DNA of 64,000 bases, taken from Takakia lepidozioides. Lineage: Eukaryota; Streptophyta; Takakiopsida; Takakiales; Takakiaceae. The position numbers and the translations under genes are program-made. Positions 49,352-61,959 of the stretch are shown piece after piece (the stretch's first letter is position 1; the number at the start of each line of letters is the position of its first letter). A model generated the notes under the pieces. That model was not told the origin of the DNA and searched no databases. It was given only the letters and a program-made list of their open reading frames with translations. Where the stretch lies: contig CM060734.1 in NCBI GenBank assembly GCA_030704615.1, positions 57,678,042 through 57,742,041 of the forward strand, given 5' to 3'.

Positions 49352-52300
49352 ATGGCTGGTGTAATCAGAACTGTAGCAATTGCTGTACTCATTGGTGTAT
49401 TGGCTACTGGGGAGCTTGCTCCAGTGGCTGGGTACAGACCGTTTCCATTTGCCTTTCAGAACAGGCATTTCCCTCAGAGTGCCACAGTTGCTACTGCCAG
49501 AGACTCCTCAGTACAGGTGGCCCAGTTTCCTCCAAGGACTTCTGGTACCCCGGCAGTGCAAAAGCAGAAGTTAACACTTTCATCTGAATCCCCTACTGTT
49601 AACAGAAGAAATCTTCATTCGTCAGCAACAATATCATCAATATATGAGACTTCCTTTAAGGACGTCAAGCATGTATCTGAAGTTCATGATAGGGTGTTTG
49701 GGAGAACACTTGATGAAAGCTCTTCTCAAGGCAAGTATCTTGTGAGCTTCATGTCACCTTTTGGGGGGTTTTCACCTCTATGTTGTTTCTGCTTCCAACA
49801 CTTTGAGTGAAACGCAGTCTACACTCCTCTGTCAGATGCATAGAATGTCAATTCAAGGCATGTATATAGCAGGAAATACATCCAGGGAGACGCCTTTCTT
49901 CTAGGAAAGGGAGAAAGCAGAGACTGAGTGGTGTGGACCAAAGAAGAGAAGCAGAGAAAGACCAAGCAAATAGAAAATTTGCCTCTTCATGTGAGAGTGG
50001 TAGAACGCAAAATTATCAAATTGCTGACATGTGGTGTTTTCCTGTTTGGTGCATAGCAGCAGCTCATCCATGGGGGAAAGGCGTGACTACAAAGCATCAC
50101 AGGTTGAGCAGGACTTGGCTGCTTATCCTCATCATAACTCTACCAGCATTTGTGTCTCTGGCGATGTTCTTTTTCGTATACTGTGCTTGCAGACACAGTA
50201 CAGCCACTGTTCCCATGTCCATCTGGACAAACCAAGTCACTCTGCAGGGTAGCCTCGACAAGGAGCTCTCTGCAGATTCCTCAAGTATGTGATTTGAGTT
50301 TGACAGTGCCAGGAGTTGGCCTGTTTGTTGACAGAACATAGAGAGGGCATTGCACTACGTATATGCACATTTGAGTTTGTACGGTGAAAATTGGTTTATG
50401 TGAGTGCTCCTTATTGACATACATGTTCCATGCAGCTGCAAACCGGTTTAGGTTGTTTGGACCATGGCTAAGCCACCTCCAAAACTTCAATGGGTGCCTC
50501 AAAAGGGGAGGTTTGCCCTCTTCAGCTTGCTTGCTCGAGTACCCGATGTTGCAGGCTGCCACCAACAATTTCAGTTCCTCCAATCTGCTGGGGGAGGGGA
50601 GTTTTGGCCACGTCTACAAGGCAAAACTGGATTATGATGTGTTCGCTGCTGTGAAGCGACTGGAGAAAGAGGGGAAACAGGGCGAGAGTGAGTTTCAGGT
50701 GAGATTCTAGGCTGCACCCATGAATGACTAGTGGCTGGGGTGCCTGCAGATGTACTGAAGACCAAGGCTGCCATTTCCTTACTACAGAAGAATTTTGTAT
50801 TTGGCTGAAGTGGATTTGAAAGATTAGAAAAGAGGTTAAACAGGAACCTCAACTGGTGAAAGCCAATCAAGCAAGTTGGACCACTCAGTGGCTTGAAATA
50901 ATACTTGAGGAACATGTTGAGCACATGACAGTCTTCTCTTAACAGTTCTCCATGCTGGTGACTGTTTCAATTCTGTCAATTTTGTATCGTTGGCATGTAG
51001 CATAAATGACCTACACTGTCAATGTGAGCATTTGACACTATGTTTTCCTGCAGGCTGAGGTAGATCTGATGAGCAAAATTAGGCATCCAAACCTGGTGGC
51101 GCTTTTGGGATTTTCTGGTGATGGGCCAGAGCACCTTCTTGTTTATGAGCTGATGCAAAATGGCTCCCTCCATGATCAGCTACATGGTATGATGCAGTGT
51201 GAATCATCATGTAGCTATATAGCATGTAGCTATTTAACATTTGTCATTAGGTTCTATGATAGCAGCAGCTTCAGTTGAAGTGGGTTTACCTTGAGGTCAC
51301 AGCTCTGATGCACTTTGCAGTACTGCTTACTGATGGTCTTCAAATCATGTAGTTTCTTCTTTGTCTTGTTCCCTCAACACTTGGTTATCTGGTCCAAATT
51401 CGGCAATCAGATTGCTCACAGCAGCATTAAGTACCTTGGCTTCAAGCTCCATGTGTCTCGAACGTTTTTCATGTCTGCACCACATATCAATCTTCAATCT
51501 GGGAAACAATCATGGATTTACAAGAGGTGCTCCCACATTCAATGGAACACTGTATGCCTAATGAATATTTGGTGGATCAATGCAGGTCCATCACAGGGGT
51601 CAGCACTCACCTGGCATTTGCGCCTCAAGATTGCTCTTGAGGCTGCCCGGTACTTTCTTCCCCTCTTTCCTCTCTGAACCCGGCACCTTCCACCCCTTTT
51701 CTTGTGTGGATTGGTCATATAAGTTCAAGTCTCGATAAGCAAGAACTGGTGTGGGTATGCTATTGCAGAGGGCTGGAACACCTACATGAGCATTGCAACC
51801 CTCCTGTGATTCACAGGGACTTCAAAGCTTCCAACATCCTTCTGGATTCCAGCTTCAATGCCAAGGTTTGGTCAAGTTCCTTACCTTGTCGATGGATTTC
51901 GTTTTAATTTTTATCACCTGTTTTCTGTACAGATAAGCAAGAACAGTCGGAAGCATCTTCGGCATCTTTGAAAGTCTGAGTATAAGTGTTTCTAAGATAG
52001 AAGATTAATCCGATAAGGAATTTTGGGGCATGGGGCTAAAAGTTTGTTTACATTGCACCAGAAGCACCTGTTCCAATGGCATTTTCGTATCACACTGAGA
52101 ACAGTTCAGAATACTGAGAACAAAATGTCCTAAGAGCTACTTTTGAATTCATTAGGCTGGTCATTTGGTGTCCCCAGGGTATCCAGCATTTCGTGTAGAT
52201 TCTATGCTTCATAATTATCCATAGGTCATTGACACAACCAATACCTGTGCAGGTTTCTGATTTTGGGCTGGCAATGGCCATCTGTGGGGGAAATCTGGAG

Positions 52301-53844
52301 AAAGAGAGTGTGGAGGTGCAAGGAACATTTGGCTATGTTGCACCTGAGTACTTAATGAATGGTACAGCGCTCCCTTAAGAAGCAACTTTGGCTATGAGTA
52401 GGTAGCTGTTTTTCTTGCTTTCAGAAGTTCATCTGGTGAATTGCTCCCTTTCCCTTTCTATACTTACAAATGGGATCATTGAAGAGGTGAAAATATGCAT
52501 CGAGAGAACTCATTGAACTACAATATTTTGTAGGTAAAGTGAGAGGAGGAACCAAGGAGAGGGTTGTAATGAAGGCTCAGTCTTGCATTGACTGACAAGG
52601 TTTGTCTATTTGAGTGCAGGATCTTTGACAGAAAAGAGTGATGTGTATGGTTTTGGAGTGGTGCTTCTGGAGTTGTTAACTGGAAGAAAACCGGTGGACT
52701 TGTCAAGGCCTTTAGGGTCTCAATCACTTGTCAGCTGGGTGATGTCCTTGCTCTCAAGCTTCATCATACTTGACTTGCCTTTAAACCAAAAGCAAGCTGA
52801 GCACACTTTATAGAGTATATTTGTTTAGCAGACAATAAGGGAAGAGCATGTTATTTAGTCCTTTTCAATTGCCTTAGTGTGTGCCACTGTTGAACACCTA
52901 ACCTTCATATACATCAGCGTTCCTTGTTCGCGCCATGTGGTGCTTGGCTTTGATGGAATCTTGATTGCTTGTAGAAGACAATGCATTTCTGGGTTGCAAT
53001 GCTGAAATCCAATTCCATTTGGCAGGCAACACCTCTGTTGACCGACAGAGCAAAGCTTCCAGAAATTGTGGATCCTGTTCTTCAAGACACTGTTAACCTG
53101 AAGCATCTATACCAGGTAAATCCTTTCAAATTTGGTGACACGCGATCTGGAGATGTGAATGTTGGTGACACATATGTGAGGAGCTATGAGATTGTGGTGC
53201 CACTACTTTGCATAGACGTAGTTGTGTTTTCATAGTTATTGTCAATCCTGATGGCCATACAGTATGTCCAGCTAGGATGCAAGTAAGTGGGACGTGGTTT
53301 TAAATCAACAGGAGGTAGAGGTAACTCACAGTTTTCCCTCCATACCAGTGAGGGAAAGAATGGGAGAAGGACGCTTGGGAGAGATCTCCTGATTCTGTGC
53401 TAGGTTAGGTGTTAGGTCCTCCTTCAGAGACCCAATGTGGGCAAACCTAAGGTGAGAGAACAGTTGAAAGGGGCTGAGGAAGCAGTCTGGGAGGCCTGCC
53501 ATAGCTGAAGAGTGGATATTACATAAAATGGACAGACACAGGTGATGACAGTAGTACTATGAATGTGGCAGGTGGCAGCAGTGGCAGCCTTGTGTGTGCA
53601 GGGGGAGCCAAGCTACAGGCCTCTCATAGCTGATGTGGTCCAGTCTCTCGTTCCCTTGGTTCCTCAGGAGCTTGGTGGTGCCTTGCGAGACACCAAGCTA
53701 GTTTCTGATGCAGGTGGAAAAAATTGCACACTCTCAAAAAAATTTACGGCGAATGCAGATATCAGCGTGCGAACCTTCTCTATAAGCTCCGAATACTCTG
53801 TCTTCTCAACCGACAAGTCATGGGAGGGCGCTTTGGAATATTAA
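49352..53844 (+). CDS. MAZZA-like receptor kinase (At1g80640/At5g11020 group)
   Basis: Plasma-membrane Ser/Thr receptor-like kinase. Exons: 49352-49730, 50057-50284, 50436-50698, 51054-51186, 51586-51649, 51769-51865, 52253-52361, 52620-52738, 53026-53115, 53572-53844; 584 aa. Signal peptide about 1-24, short ectodomain without LRRs, membrane helix about 146-168 ([20 protein letters not shown]). Kinase landmarks: [13 protein letters not shown] (G255), AAVKRL (K276), [17 protein letters not shown] (D373), DFG (391-393), APE (418-420), [15 protein letters not shown]. The end, [15 protein letters not shown] and [14 protein letters not shown], is typical of this subgroup, one member of which (MAZZA) works with CLAVATA1-family receptors in Arabidopsis. 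Intron 1 uses a GC donor (AAG|GCAAGT), and exon 2 has three in-frame NAG acceptors (50057, 50060 or 50063). The HRD motif has Phe after Asp instead of the usual Leu. The kinase looks active. Confidence 0.9.
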
Positions 53845-55308
53845 GGATAGGGTCTTTGGTTGGACCTAACCGATCGTGTCTCAAGATGACAAAGGGTGTG
53901 GTTCCTTGTATGCAATGAGTTTCTCACCCTAGGCAGAAGCCTTTTCCTTTTGAGCTTTTTTATTCCATGGATGCTCTTCCATCCCTGAATTCACACTTGA
54001 GATAGTATGTGGTCTTATTTAAAGGGTTTTTGCTTATAACGGCAGATATATTTGCATGAGAAGGAAGTATACACGCATACACTCTGATTTGGATAAAGAG
54101 AGAACTGCCCTTGAACAAGTTCATATATCGGCCATAGTCACAGTTTATAAGGAGAATTTTGTGAGTTGTGTCGACCTTGAACATACTAGGACTATGCAAT
54201 GTTCTACGATTGTAGTTGCCTTACATCCTACTTATGCTTGTACAAAGTTCATTGTGGGACTACTGTATTTTACGAGAAAAATGGTCTCATTCAGTGAAAA
54301 GAAAGTTGTCTCACTTGTGTCAGTATAGATGTGCTGCTCAGTTGTCTTTGGCATCAAGTTTGCAAATCGTTTTCATCATGCAAATTTGACACATTCTGTA
54401 GCTAAGTTACAAGTTTGAGATAAGTAAATAGGGAAGGTCATCTACATCAATGCTAGCAATATGTAATAAATGCTGAAATCACCTAGCAATTATTTTGCTG
54501 AGCATAACCACAGAAAGCCATTGTCTATAGACTAGTATAGACAATGGCCCATTTTCTTATTGGTAATGAGTGATGAGGAATTCAAATCAAGAATTTGCAT
54601 ATCAACACTTTCACTGATATGTAAGTCTGCTCAGGTCTCCATTGGTTAAGTTGGAACTTGTGACCATACAAGAATTTCAGCTCTGAAGCTCTGATTGTCT
54701 CTGATGCATACCTGCCTTCTACCAGCATACCAGCATACCTGCCTTTGTGTACATGATTCCAAGAGGATGTAGAGAAAATCAACAGATGATCAGATGTCAA
54801 GCCTGGCAGTCTGAACGGAGAGAAAGGTATGGAAAGTGGACACATCCATTTTAGCGGCTGGACGTGCAAGATGAGTGAATAGATTATGCATTTCAAATAA
54901 ACAAATCATGCCCTCAACCCTGGCCTTCAAGTCATCTGTACAGATCACTACCATAAAAACTCTGAGAGAGCTCGTAATGAGCTTTTGCTAATCCCCACCC
55001 TCTGTATCCTAGTAAATGAATAAAACGACAACAGAAACAACAGAAGCCCAAGCGAGGCCTCTGTTTCCCTGTGTCTTTCTACATGTTGGGTCATGTTCAG
55101 TTGTGTAGAACCGGTTGTACCATCCTACCTGGCCTTCATTCCAACCCTGCCTCAACGAGACTTAGAGGCAGAGGCAGAGCCTGAACTTGACTTTCATGTT
55201 GTTTTGAATTCAGTCCCCAAGATAGGGATCACAGAGCTTAACACTAGCCTATATCCGCCTCATATTCTACTACCACATAAACTGTGGGAAACAGGCTTGT
55301 AGTATAAT
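53845..55308. other. Intergenic DNA between convergent genes
   Basis: Should hold the 3' untranslated ends of the kinase gene (plus) and the KEN-box gene (minus). No other gene seen. Confidence 0.45.
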
Positions 55309-56500
55309 TTAACGAAACCTTGCAACATTCTTCCCAGCAGTAGATTTGGGCTGAGCTTTTCTCCTCTTGATTTGCTGGTTTCTTGGTGAGGTCTCACCAC
55401 TTCCCTGTGCTGTCACCACTGTCTCGCTTGAGCTCCTCAACACCATTCTTGTCCCAGCGTTATTTTTCATACCCCCACCCATGTCTTGATCCTTTCCATC
55501 TTCCACAGGTTTCAACACTTCTACACGAGTCATTGCCAGTGAGTTTATGGCCTGTGGTTCAGCAGGACCTGCACCTGTATGATGTGCCTTGGAAGTCTCG
55601 CCTTCCATGTCTTGCTTTGTGATGGTGAGTCGCGTGCTTACATTGGTTACCTCGTCCAGTAGTACAGGGCAAGGGCGGGCTTGTTTCTTGTGGGCTTTAG
55701 GCCGCTTCACTGGCTTGTCGCTCCCACCTTCATCTTCTCTAGGTTGCTGGAACATCGAGGATGCACATTAGCTCATTCCTATCTCTTTGTCTCTGAACAT
55801 AGATTTGAGTGCAAGAGTTTCTCTAACATGGGCTCACTTTTGAAGTCTCTGGCTCTTTTCAACCCAACACTAGGTGTCATATGTACCAAACAGGAGCTGG
55901 CCGGGCTGATCCAGAGGCTCTAAACCCATTCCTGTTCAAAGGACTTGGGGGCCAACTCAGGCAGAAAAATCAGCTCTACTTGGTTAGTTGAGGTAATCAG
56001 ATTATCTTTGCAACGTACTTATCAGCTGAGTTCACTACTTCTCTTACAAGGGCTATGAGCAGGTTCCGTGTGGGCTCATGGGACTCACAACGTGCCTAAA
56101 GTCTCTGGCACACCGACAACAATCAGACAACAGGAAAATGGGTCTCTCTACGCGCGGGTAATTCCAGCACTAAAACAGATGTGCGCTTGTCTGGTCTTCC
56201 TACGTGAAAATTCAACCGGCAGTGCAACCATTCACAGAACCACATTTGAGGGAGAGAGAGAGAAAGAGAGAGAGTCAGAGTCAGTACATTGAGAGGGCTG
56301 AGGATGGCAGTGATGTCCTGCAGAGGAAATCGCGGATACCCAGCGGGCAACGGGCTTCCTCGGGTCTCCACATTGCCTTGATCAAACAAACATATATTCT
56401 CCTTATCTCGAACTATGTACCTGCTCCTCTCTGAAACCCCTCGCATCCCCGCCCTCCTCCCAAAACCATTGACGGAGAGCTCTTTCACGTGTCCATCCAT
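55309..56500 (-). CDS. Predicted KEN-box nuclear protein (cell-cycle-like), unknown family
   Basis: Two exons, 56288-56500 and 55309-55746, joined in phase 0 (AAT|GTACTG ... CAG|CAACCT), give 216 aa. The N-terminal exon carries RDKEN (KEN at 33-35), the recognition signal of the anaphase-promoting complex, and RFPLQDITAIL (57-67), resembling the short PL.DIT motifs of plant mitotic regulators. The second exon is hydrophilic with basic clusters (KPVKRPKAHKKQA, KRRKAQPK), an RMVLRSSS segment and the end KNVARFR. No folded domain is visible. It is divergent to VTE3 and convergent with the kinase gene. Family and function are inference; the second exon could also belong to a larger gene. The weak donor context lowers confidence in this splice. 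Confidence 0.5.
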
Positions 56501-56988
56501 CTGTTCCTCTGTCTCTAACCTCCACTCTTACTCTAATATATACTGACTTGCTCTTTGTAACACTTTGTAACGACCCCTCTCTCTCTGTCTATCCAAAAAA
56601 TGAAACCCACTGGCAGCTCCAGGGGTGAGTCCTAGTGCCCTATGTATGGGACCTCACAACCAAAGCCTGGAGGGGATGATGGGGATGCACTTCATTCCTC
56701 TCTCCTCTCCCAACTTCATAAACTTCTTTCTTCTTTCTCTTACCGAGTTCCTCCAGCAACCATCTGTCTGTATCTCTCTTCCTTTCACTCTCTCTCGCTC
56801 TCGCTCTCTCGGATCTCTCACACAACGAATGCACGACGCAAGCAAGGCAGCCATAAACAACGGAAAGAAGGAAGAGAAATTTGAATTCAAGAATGGGCGG
56901 GCTACGGCTACCTGCCAGCTACATGCCTCATGCATGGGGGCCATCATGGGCCCATGTCCATGCCTGCAAACCATCATCCACCCCATTC
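56501..56988. other. Intergenic region between divergent KEN-box and VTE3 genes
   Basis: CT-rich tracts near 56575-56590 and 56775-56815, with no gene. The region should include the promoter of the minus-strand KEN-box gene. Confidence 0.4.
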
Positions 56989-57235
56989 CAGTGTTTTTTT
57001 TTTCAAATTTGGAAAATAACAGGAGTGGCTACTGAGTTTTGCAGGAAATAGCTATATTTTCTGTTCATCCACTTAAATTCGGAAAGAATCATCCTCCTCT
57101 GTACTTTCATCCATGTACACGATTTATTTATTTTGGGAGAAATCCATGAGAAATAGGGAATTTACGACAGCATATTCTATTTGTTTTTGAGGTCGAAAAA
57201 GTGCGAAATTTCGCCAGATAAAAACACTGCATTTC
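56989..57235 (+). repeat. Dispersed module copy 2 (upstream of VTE3)
   Basis: Diverged copy of 46869-47135 in the same orientation, ending about 330 bp before the VTE3 start codon. The order of shared blocks is the same, with small insertions and deletions. Confidence 0.75.
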
Positions 57236-57562
57236 ACCACGTTGTATGCTCTTTTGTGGACACGTATAGATATCCCACCCCTATTACGTGGAGCGTCACC
57301 GACTTGGCAGACTACTACCGGGTATCAGCGGTCGATGTCGTAGAGCAATGTCAGAACTGGCTATGACCGGTTGTTGGGGAAACAACTAACTGGTGATTAC
57401 CGGTCGCGGTCGTGTTGTGGAGGATAGGAGACACGAGGAGCCTGAGGGAGGAGAGGCTGCCACAATGTGTGACGATGAAGATCGAAGTGAGGAACGGGAA
57501 GGAGGAGGATCATCGAGGCAAATCTGAAGTAGGCTGTCTGTGAATTCGGTTTTTGTTAAGCG

Positions 57563-59580
57563 ATGGCAATGGCTGCAAGGATGGCCGCGCCATCGTTGCA
57601 ATGGCAGTGGAAGCCGGTGATTGTAGTGGATAAGAAACAAAGGTTTTCGTTCTCGGGATATCCTGCAGGTTTGAGCTCGTCGTCGTCCTTACATAGGTTA
57701 GCGTCGACAGGGCTGTCGCTTAGCGGGCAATTAGGAGCCAAGAACTGGAGCGTGCAGGGGAGAGGAAGGAGGAACAGTAGCGGTGCTCGATTGCGGGCTG
57801 TCAGTGCAGACCAAAGCGTGTTAAGGTCTGCGTCGCAGCCGCGGTTCATCCAGCACAAGCAGGAGGCATTCTGGTTTTACAGATTAGTGTCTGTAGTGTA
57901 CGACCATATCATAAACCCTGGGCATTGGACGGAGGACATGCGGGAGGATGCTCTAGAGCCAGCGGATTTGAGTGATCCCAACTTGGTGGTGGTAGATGTT
58001 GGTGGCGGCACGGGATTTGCTACATTGGGGATTGTAAAAACTGTGGATGCCAAGAATGTGAGCATTCTGGATCAATCTCCTCACCAGCTTGCTAAAGCGA
58101 AGGAGAAGGCGCCTCTCAAGGAGTGCACGATTATTGAAGGGGATGCAGAGGACTTGCCGTTCGCGACCGACTACGCGGATCGATATGTGTCTGCTGGAAG
58201 GTATGGCAATTCGCAGGTGTTGGTGATCAGAGCCCCAGTTAGGCTACATTTGTGGCTCCTTCACTTAGCTGTCTAAATTATGAGGCCACAGTTGTTGCTG
58301 TTCAGTAGCTGGTCAATCCTTACCTCCTACGACCTAAGTTTATGAAGCTCTTCTAGTTCCTCAGCCTTTCTGGTCGTGCCTCCCTGAGTTCAGCTTTAGT
58401 ATCATTTAACAAGACTTGATAAGATTTGAAAGCTCTTTCTCATCTCCTGCCCCTGCGACGGAAGAGATCAACACTTCGTTTCGCACATGCTCTTCATTGT
58501 TGTTTTAGCTTGTCATTGATGGAAATTCCAAGGTATCAGTAGGATGGCATGCTGTGTACTCCAAAGTAACTTAATTCCTGGTAGCAAAGGACTTTGCAAC
58601 CTAGGGCACTGTCCTTTGTCCGCACAGAGGTCAAGGTATGAGTCACTGGAGTAGTCGTTTCAAGAAACTGGTCTCTCTCTCTTGTGCACAACCCACCCAT
58701 ATGGTTTGGATTAGATGGAAACAGATGTAACGTGTAGTAGCCTAGTTAGGCCAATGCTAATCGACTTTGGCACATCGTTGCAGCATTGAGTACTGGCCAG
58801 ACCCACAGCGTGGTATCAGGGAGGCATACAGAGTGATTAAAAAGGGAGGGAAGGCTTGTCTTATTGGGCCCGTCCACCCCACACATTGGCTCTCCCAAGT
58901 CTTTGCAGATGTGTGGATGCTGTTCCCAACAGAGGACGAGTATATTGATTGGTTCACAAAGGCTGGCTTCCAGGACGTCCAATTGAAAAGGATTGGACCT
59001 AAATGGTATCGTGGGGTCCGTAGGCATGGGCTTATCATGGGTTGCTCCGTCACAGGAGTTAAGACTGAGTCTGGCGACTCGCCTTTGCAGGTAAGCTGTG
59101 GCAATTACGACTGGAAAAAGGAGCCGAGACACTTTGTATGCTAGTGTATCATGCTTTATTCCATTTGTGACTTGTTGAGTAAGTGTGTGCCCAGTCTTGG
59201 TTGGGCTCTGGCATGATGTACAGCCTTTACACTCAGTATGTTACTATCTGGTCAGTGCCGGTTTGGCGTGGATGTTGCAGTGACCTGTCCCTGGCTTGTT
59301 TCGACAGAGTGAAGGGGGAATAGCCTATTACTTACAGCATTCATTTGGTCTCATGGGACAGAACGATGAACTCATGTTCACAGATTCTAACCTTTCAATT
59401 TTAATTGCTTTGTGGTGCTGGCAGTTGGGACCCAAGGCTGAGGATGTGAAGGGGCCATGGAACCCATTTTCATTTGCTTACAGATTCATTGTAGGGGGCC
59501 TGGCATCATTGTACTATGTATTGATTCCTATCTACATGTGGATCAAAGATCTGATTATCCCAAAGGGTCAACCAATCTAG
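57563..59580 (+). CDS. VTE3: MPBQ/MSBQ methyltransferase, plastid inner envelope
   Basis: S-adenosylmethionine-dependent enzyme that methylates 2-methyl-6-phytyl-benzoquinone (tocopherol pathway) and the solanesyl analogue (plastoquinone-9) at the plastid inner envelope. Exons 57563-58200, 58784-59090 and 59425-59580 give 366 aa; Arabidopsis VTE3 (APG1/IEP37) is 338 aa. A Ser/Arg-rich transit peptide covers about the first 80 residues. The catalytic domain starts at FIQHKQEAFWFYRLVSVVYD; motif I is VVVDVGGGTG (142-151). Then come ILDQSPHQLAKAK, EGDAEDLPF, YVSAGSIEYWPDPQRG, CLIGPVHPTHW and FPTEDEYIDWFTKAGFQDV. A C-terminal membrane helix (FIVGGLASLYYVLIPIYMW) is followed by the family end IIPKGQPI. 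The first Met gives MAMAARMAAP. No defect is seen. Confidence 0.95.
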
Positions 59581-60644
59581 GGCGCTGGTTATGGCTATGC
59601 AGGCAAAATAGAAGGTTAGATAACCCCACTGGATTTTCACGGTGGATTCTGTGTTTCTACTTTTAAATGGCACTCAGAATATTGGATAGAAACAAAATGC
59701 AGGGCTGGTTTTCCAGATTCAGTTTTGGAACTTTCTAGAGATACTGTAGGTCAATGAGGCACTTGTTCAATTCACCTGGTTTGCCTGTGACCCATCAATT
59801 CATCAGGATGGCAATAAAACGATTCTTATCAAATTGAAAGTAAGTTTCCCAATCCGTAGTGGAATTGCAAGTACACAGGAGAAATGAAGGACAAATTGGA
59901 ATGGTGGTTGGGACACTGGAAGGGTTTGCAGTATGAAGTGGGGAGAAAGTTGTGATGCCAGCCGAAGGGAATGGAGTCTCTCTGTCGAACTAGTCCTCAT
60001 GCCCTGACTGGTATTATGGTTGGAAGTTCAAAATTATTTTTATTGACTGTACCAGATTTTGAGGATCATCTTATCACCAGCACTGTGAAGCATGTTGGAT
60101 GGAGTACAAATCTAACATGTCTTCGATGGAGATGTGGCTGAAGCAGATGACATCTGTGCAAATTGTCTTGCAGCTGCCAAGTCTTGCAACCGATGAAACG
60201 CCGCATCCCCCCAACAAGGACAATGCTGTGAATCTCTGGATGAGTGTGTCAAGCCATTGAGCCTCCTCCCCCACGAGGCTTGAGGATGATGACTTTGACT
60301 GGGATGAAGTTCCAAGTACTCCCCAATGCACCATATGTACATACTGTACGTGATTCCAGGTTCACTTAAATGAATTTACACATGGACTCATTAGGCACTG
60401 AACTTTGCAAAGTAGAGTAACTTGGGACTGCGAGTTATAATTAACTAGTCGGCCCGTCTTTCGAAATTGCCAGGCTACCATGATCAGGTCCTCCCTGCTC
60501 TGGAGCTCTCGCTACTTGGGACGACCTCCACTCGCCTTCAGACTTACGTCACACTAGTCACAAAGATACATATGACTCGCACCACTGTATTAAAGAACTT
60601 ATGCAAAACAAACAGGCGACATTAATAGTCTCTTTATATACCCT
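59581..60644. other. Intergenic DNA downstream of VTE3
   Basis: Contains the VTE3 3' end. Two overlapping minus-strand frames at about 60074-60342 show no domain. Confidence 0.4.
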
Positions 60645-61372
60645 AGGGTGACGGTGGGACCCTTCTAGAAGGCCTCCCACCCTCGGCACTCTGTCCCACT
60701 TTTAGGATAAGCTTAGTGCCGCCGGGCCGGGCTCCCCTCCTCATGCCTGGGCTGGGCTGCTGGCTGGCCCCGCTGCCAGGTCAGCTCCTCATGCGACGCG
60801 CTCCCATGCGCTATTGCTGGCCCGCGGGCTCCGCTTGATGTGGACGCCCCAACACGGGGACTTCGTGCTCTTGAAAATGAGTGCTTCAGAATAAAATGCT
60901 TGTAGATCCACGAGTAAGGGGTTCTTCTTCAAGCGAGTGCATTGGCTTCCATCACTGCCTCATGGGAAAATGTACAGCTTGAACTTTGATGGGTTGCAAC
61001 TATGATGGGTTCCAACTGCCTGCACCCCACTTGCAAGCAGACTTTGCTTCACTCAACAACCCAGTCTAGATGGCAGCTCGAATGGCAGAAACTACTTATC
61101 GCGGGCTCCGCTTAAGCCCAAAGTTGTGATTACGGTATCTCGTTTGACATCTAGAGCTAATCTAGCTACTTCGCGACGTGGCAGGGGGCTAGCTAGAAGC
61201 CAGGGCAGTGATCAAGAAGAGCCGACGTGGCAGCGAGCCATGAACAAGCCAGGCTGGGCATGAGGACGGGAGCCCGGGCCCGCGACACTATCCTGAAATG
61301 GATGGCTTAGGACATAGTGTCGAGGGCCGCCCACCCCTGAAGCGGTGGGACCTCACTCCTAGAAACCACCAG
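60645..61372. mobile_element. GC-rich foldback element with long inverted arms
   Basis: The left arm (about 60645-60795) and right arm (about 61228-61372) are diverged reverse complements. Matching pieces include GGTGGGACC, CGGCACT/CGACACT, GGATA..TTAGTG, GGGCTCCC.TCCTCATGCC and GCTGCCA. A direct repeat CGCGGGCTCCGCTT occurs at about 60822 and 61099 in the interior. No open frame was recognised, so this is probably a non-autonomous element. Confidence 0.6.
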
Positions 61373-61959
61373 GCTTGACCCCAATCTAACCATGAACCAT
61401 CCCCTATTTAATGCCTTAAACCCCAAGATCTGTCACATAGAGGAGTGCACTAAAATGCGCTATAAGATAAAGGATGTGTTAGGTACATATAATGAAGCAT
61501 GGGGAAAAATACGAGAGATTGGTGAAACAAACACTCTCACTAGAGACCCTGAGGCACTCTCCAAGATAAAGAAGGAGAAGTGCATACAACACATGCAGCG
61601 TTAGGAGAGCTTCTATGGGTGCGCACCCCATCGATAGATGTCTTTAGGATAGACCGCGAGGTGATGGAGACAATCCCAAAGCCAGCCCACCTAGGGTTGC
61701 ATTTCCTTCAAGGATTCAAAGAGAAGCTTAGGGTCGAAGAGGATCCTCGCGGCTTGATCGGCAAGACACTTACCTTGATAAACTCTTCAGCTTTCAAAAA
61801 CTGTTAAGTTTTAAGTTTATTAAGTTTTACATCTTGTCACTTGTTATACGATAAGACAATATGAGTTTGTTGCATGCAGACAAGAAGTCTAAGAAGACCA
61901 AAAAAAAAAAAAAAAAAAAACACAAATGAATGTGCTTGAAATGGAAGGCATGTCCTAAC
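61373..61959 (+). other. Transposon-like or unknown coding debris
   Basis: Two plus-strand frames (61392-61604 and 61580-61807) have normal amino-acid composition (for example EAWGKIREIGETNTLTRDPE) but no family I can name. They lie just upstream of Ulp1-like sequence and may belong to the same broken element or gene. A 22-base A-run follows at about 61899-61920. Confidence 0.3.

Noticed and set aside
25738-59580. A functional gene cluster (one pathway)
   Set aside because: tRNA export, ribosome, RNA editing, receptor signalling and tocopherol synthesis are unrelated; orientation and spacing show no coordinated unit.
60074-60342. Two overlapping minus-strand frames downstream of VTE3
   Set aside because: No recognisable motif and mutually exclusive frames; not enough to call a gene.
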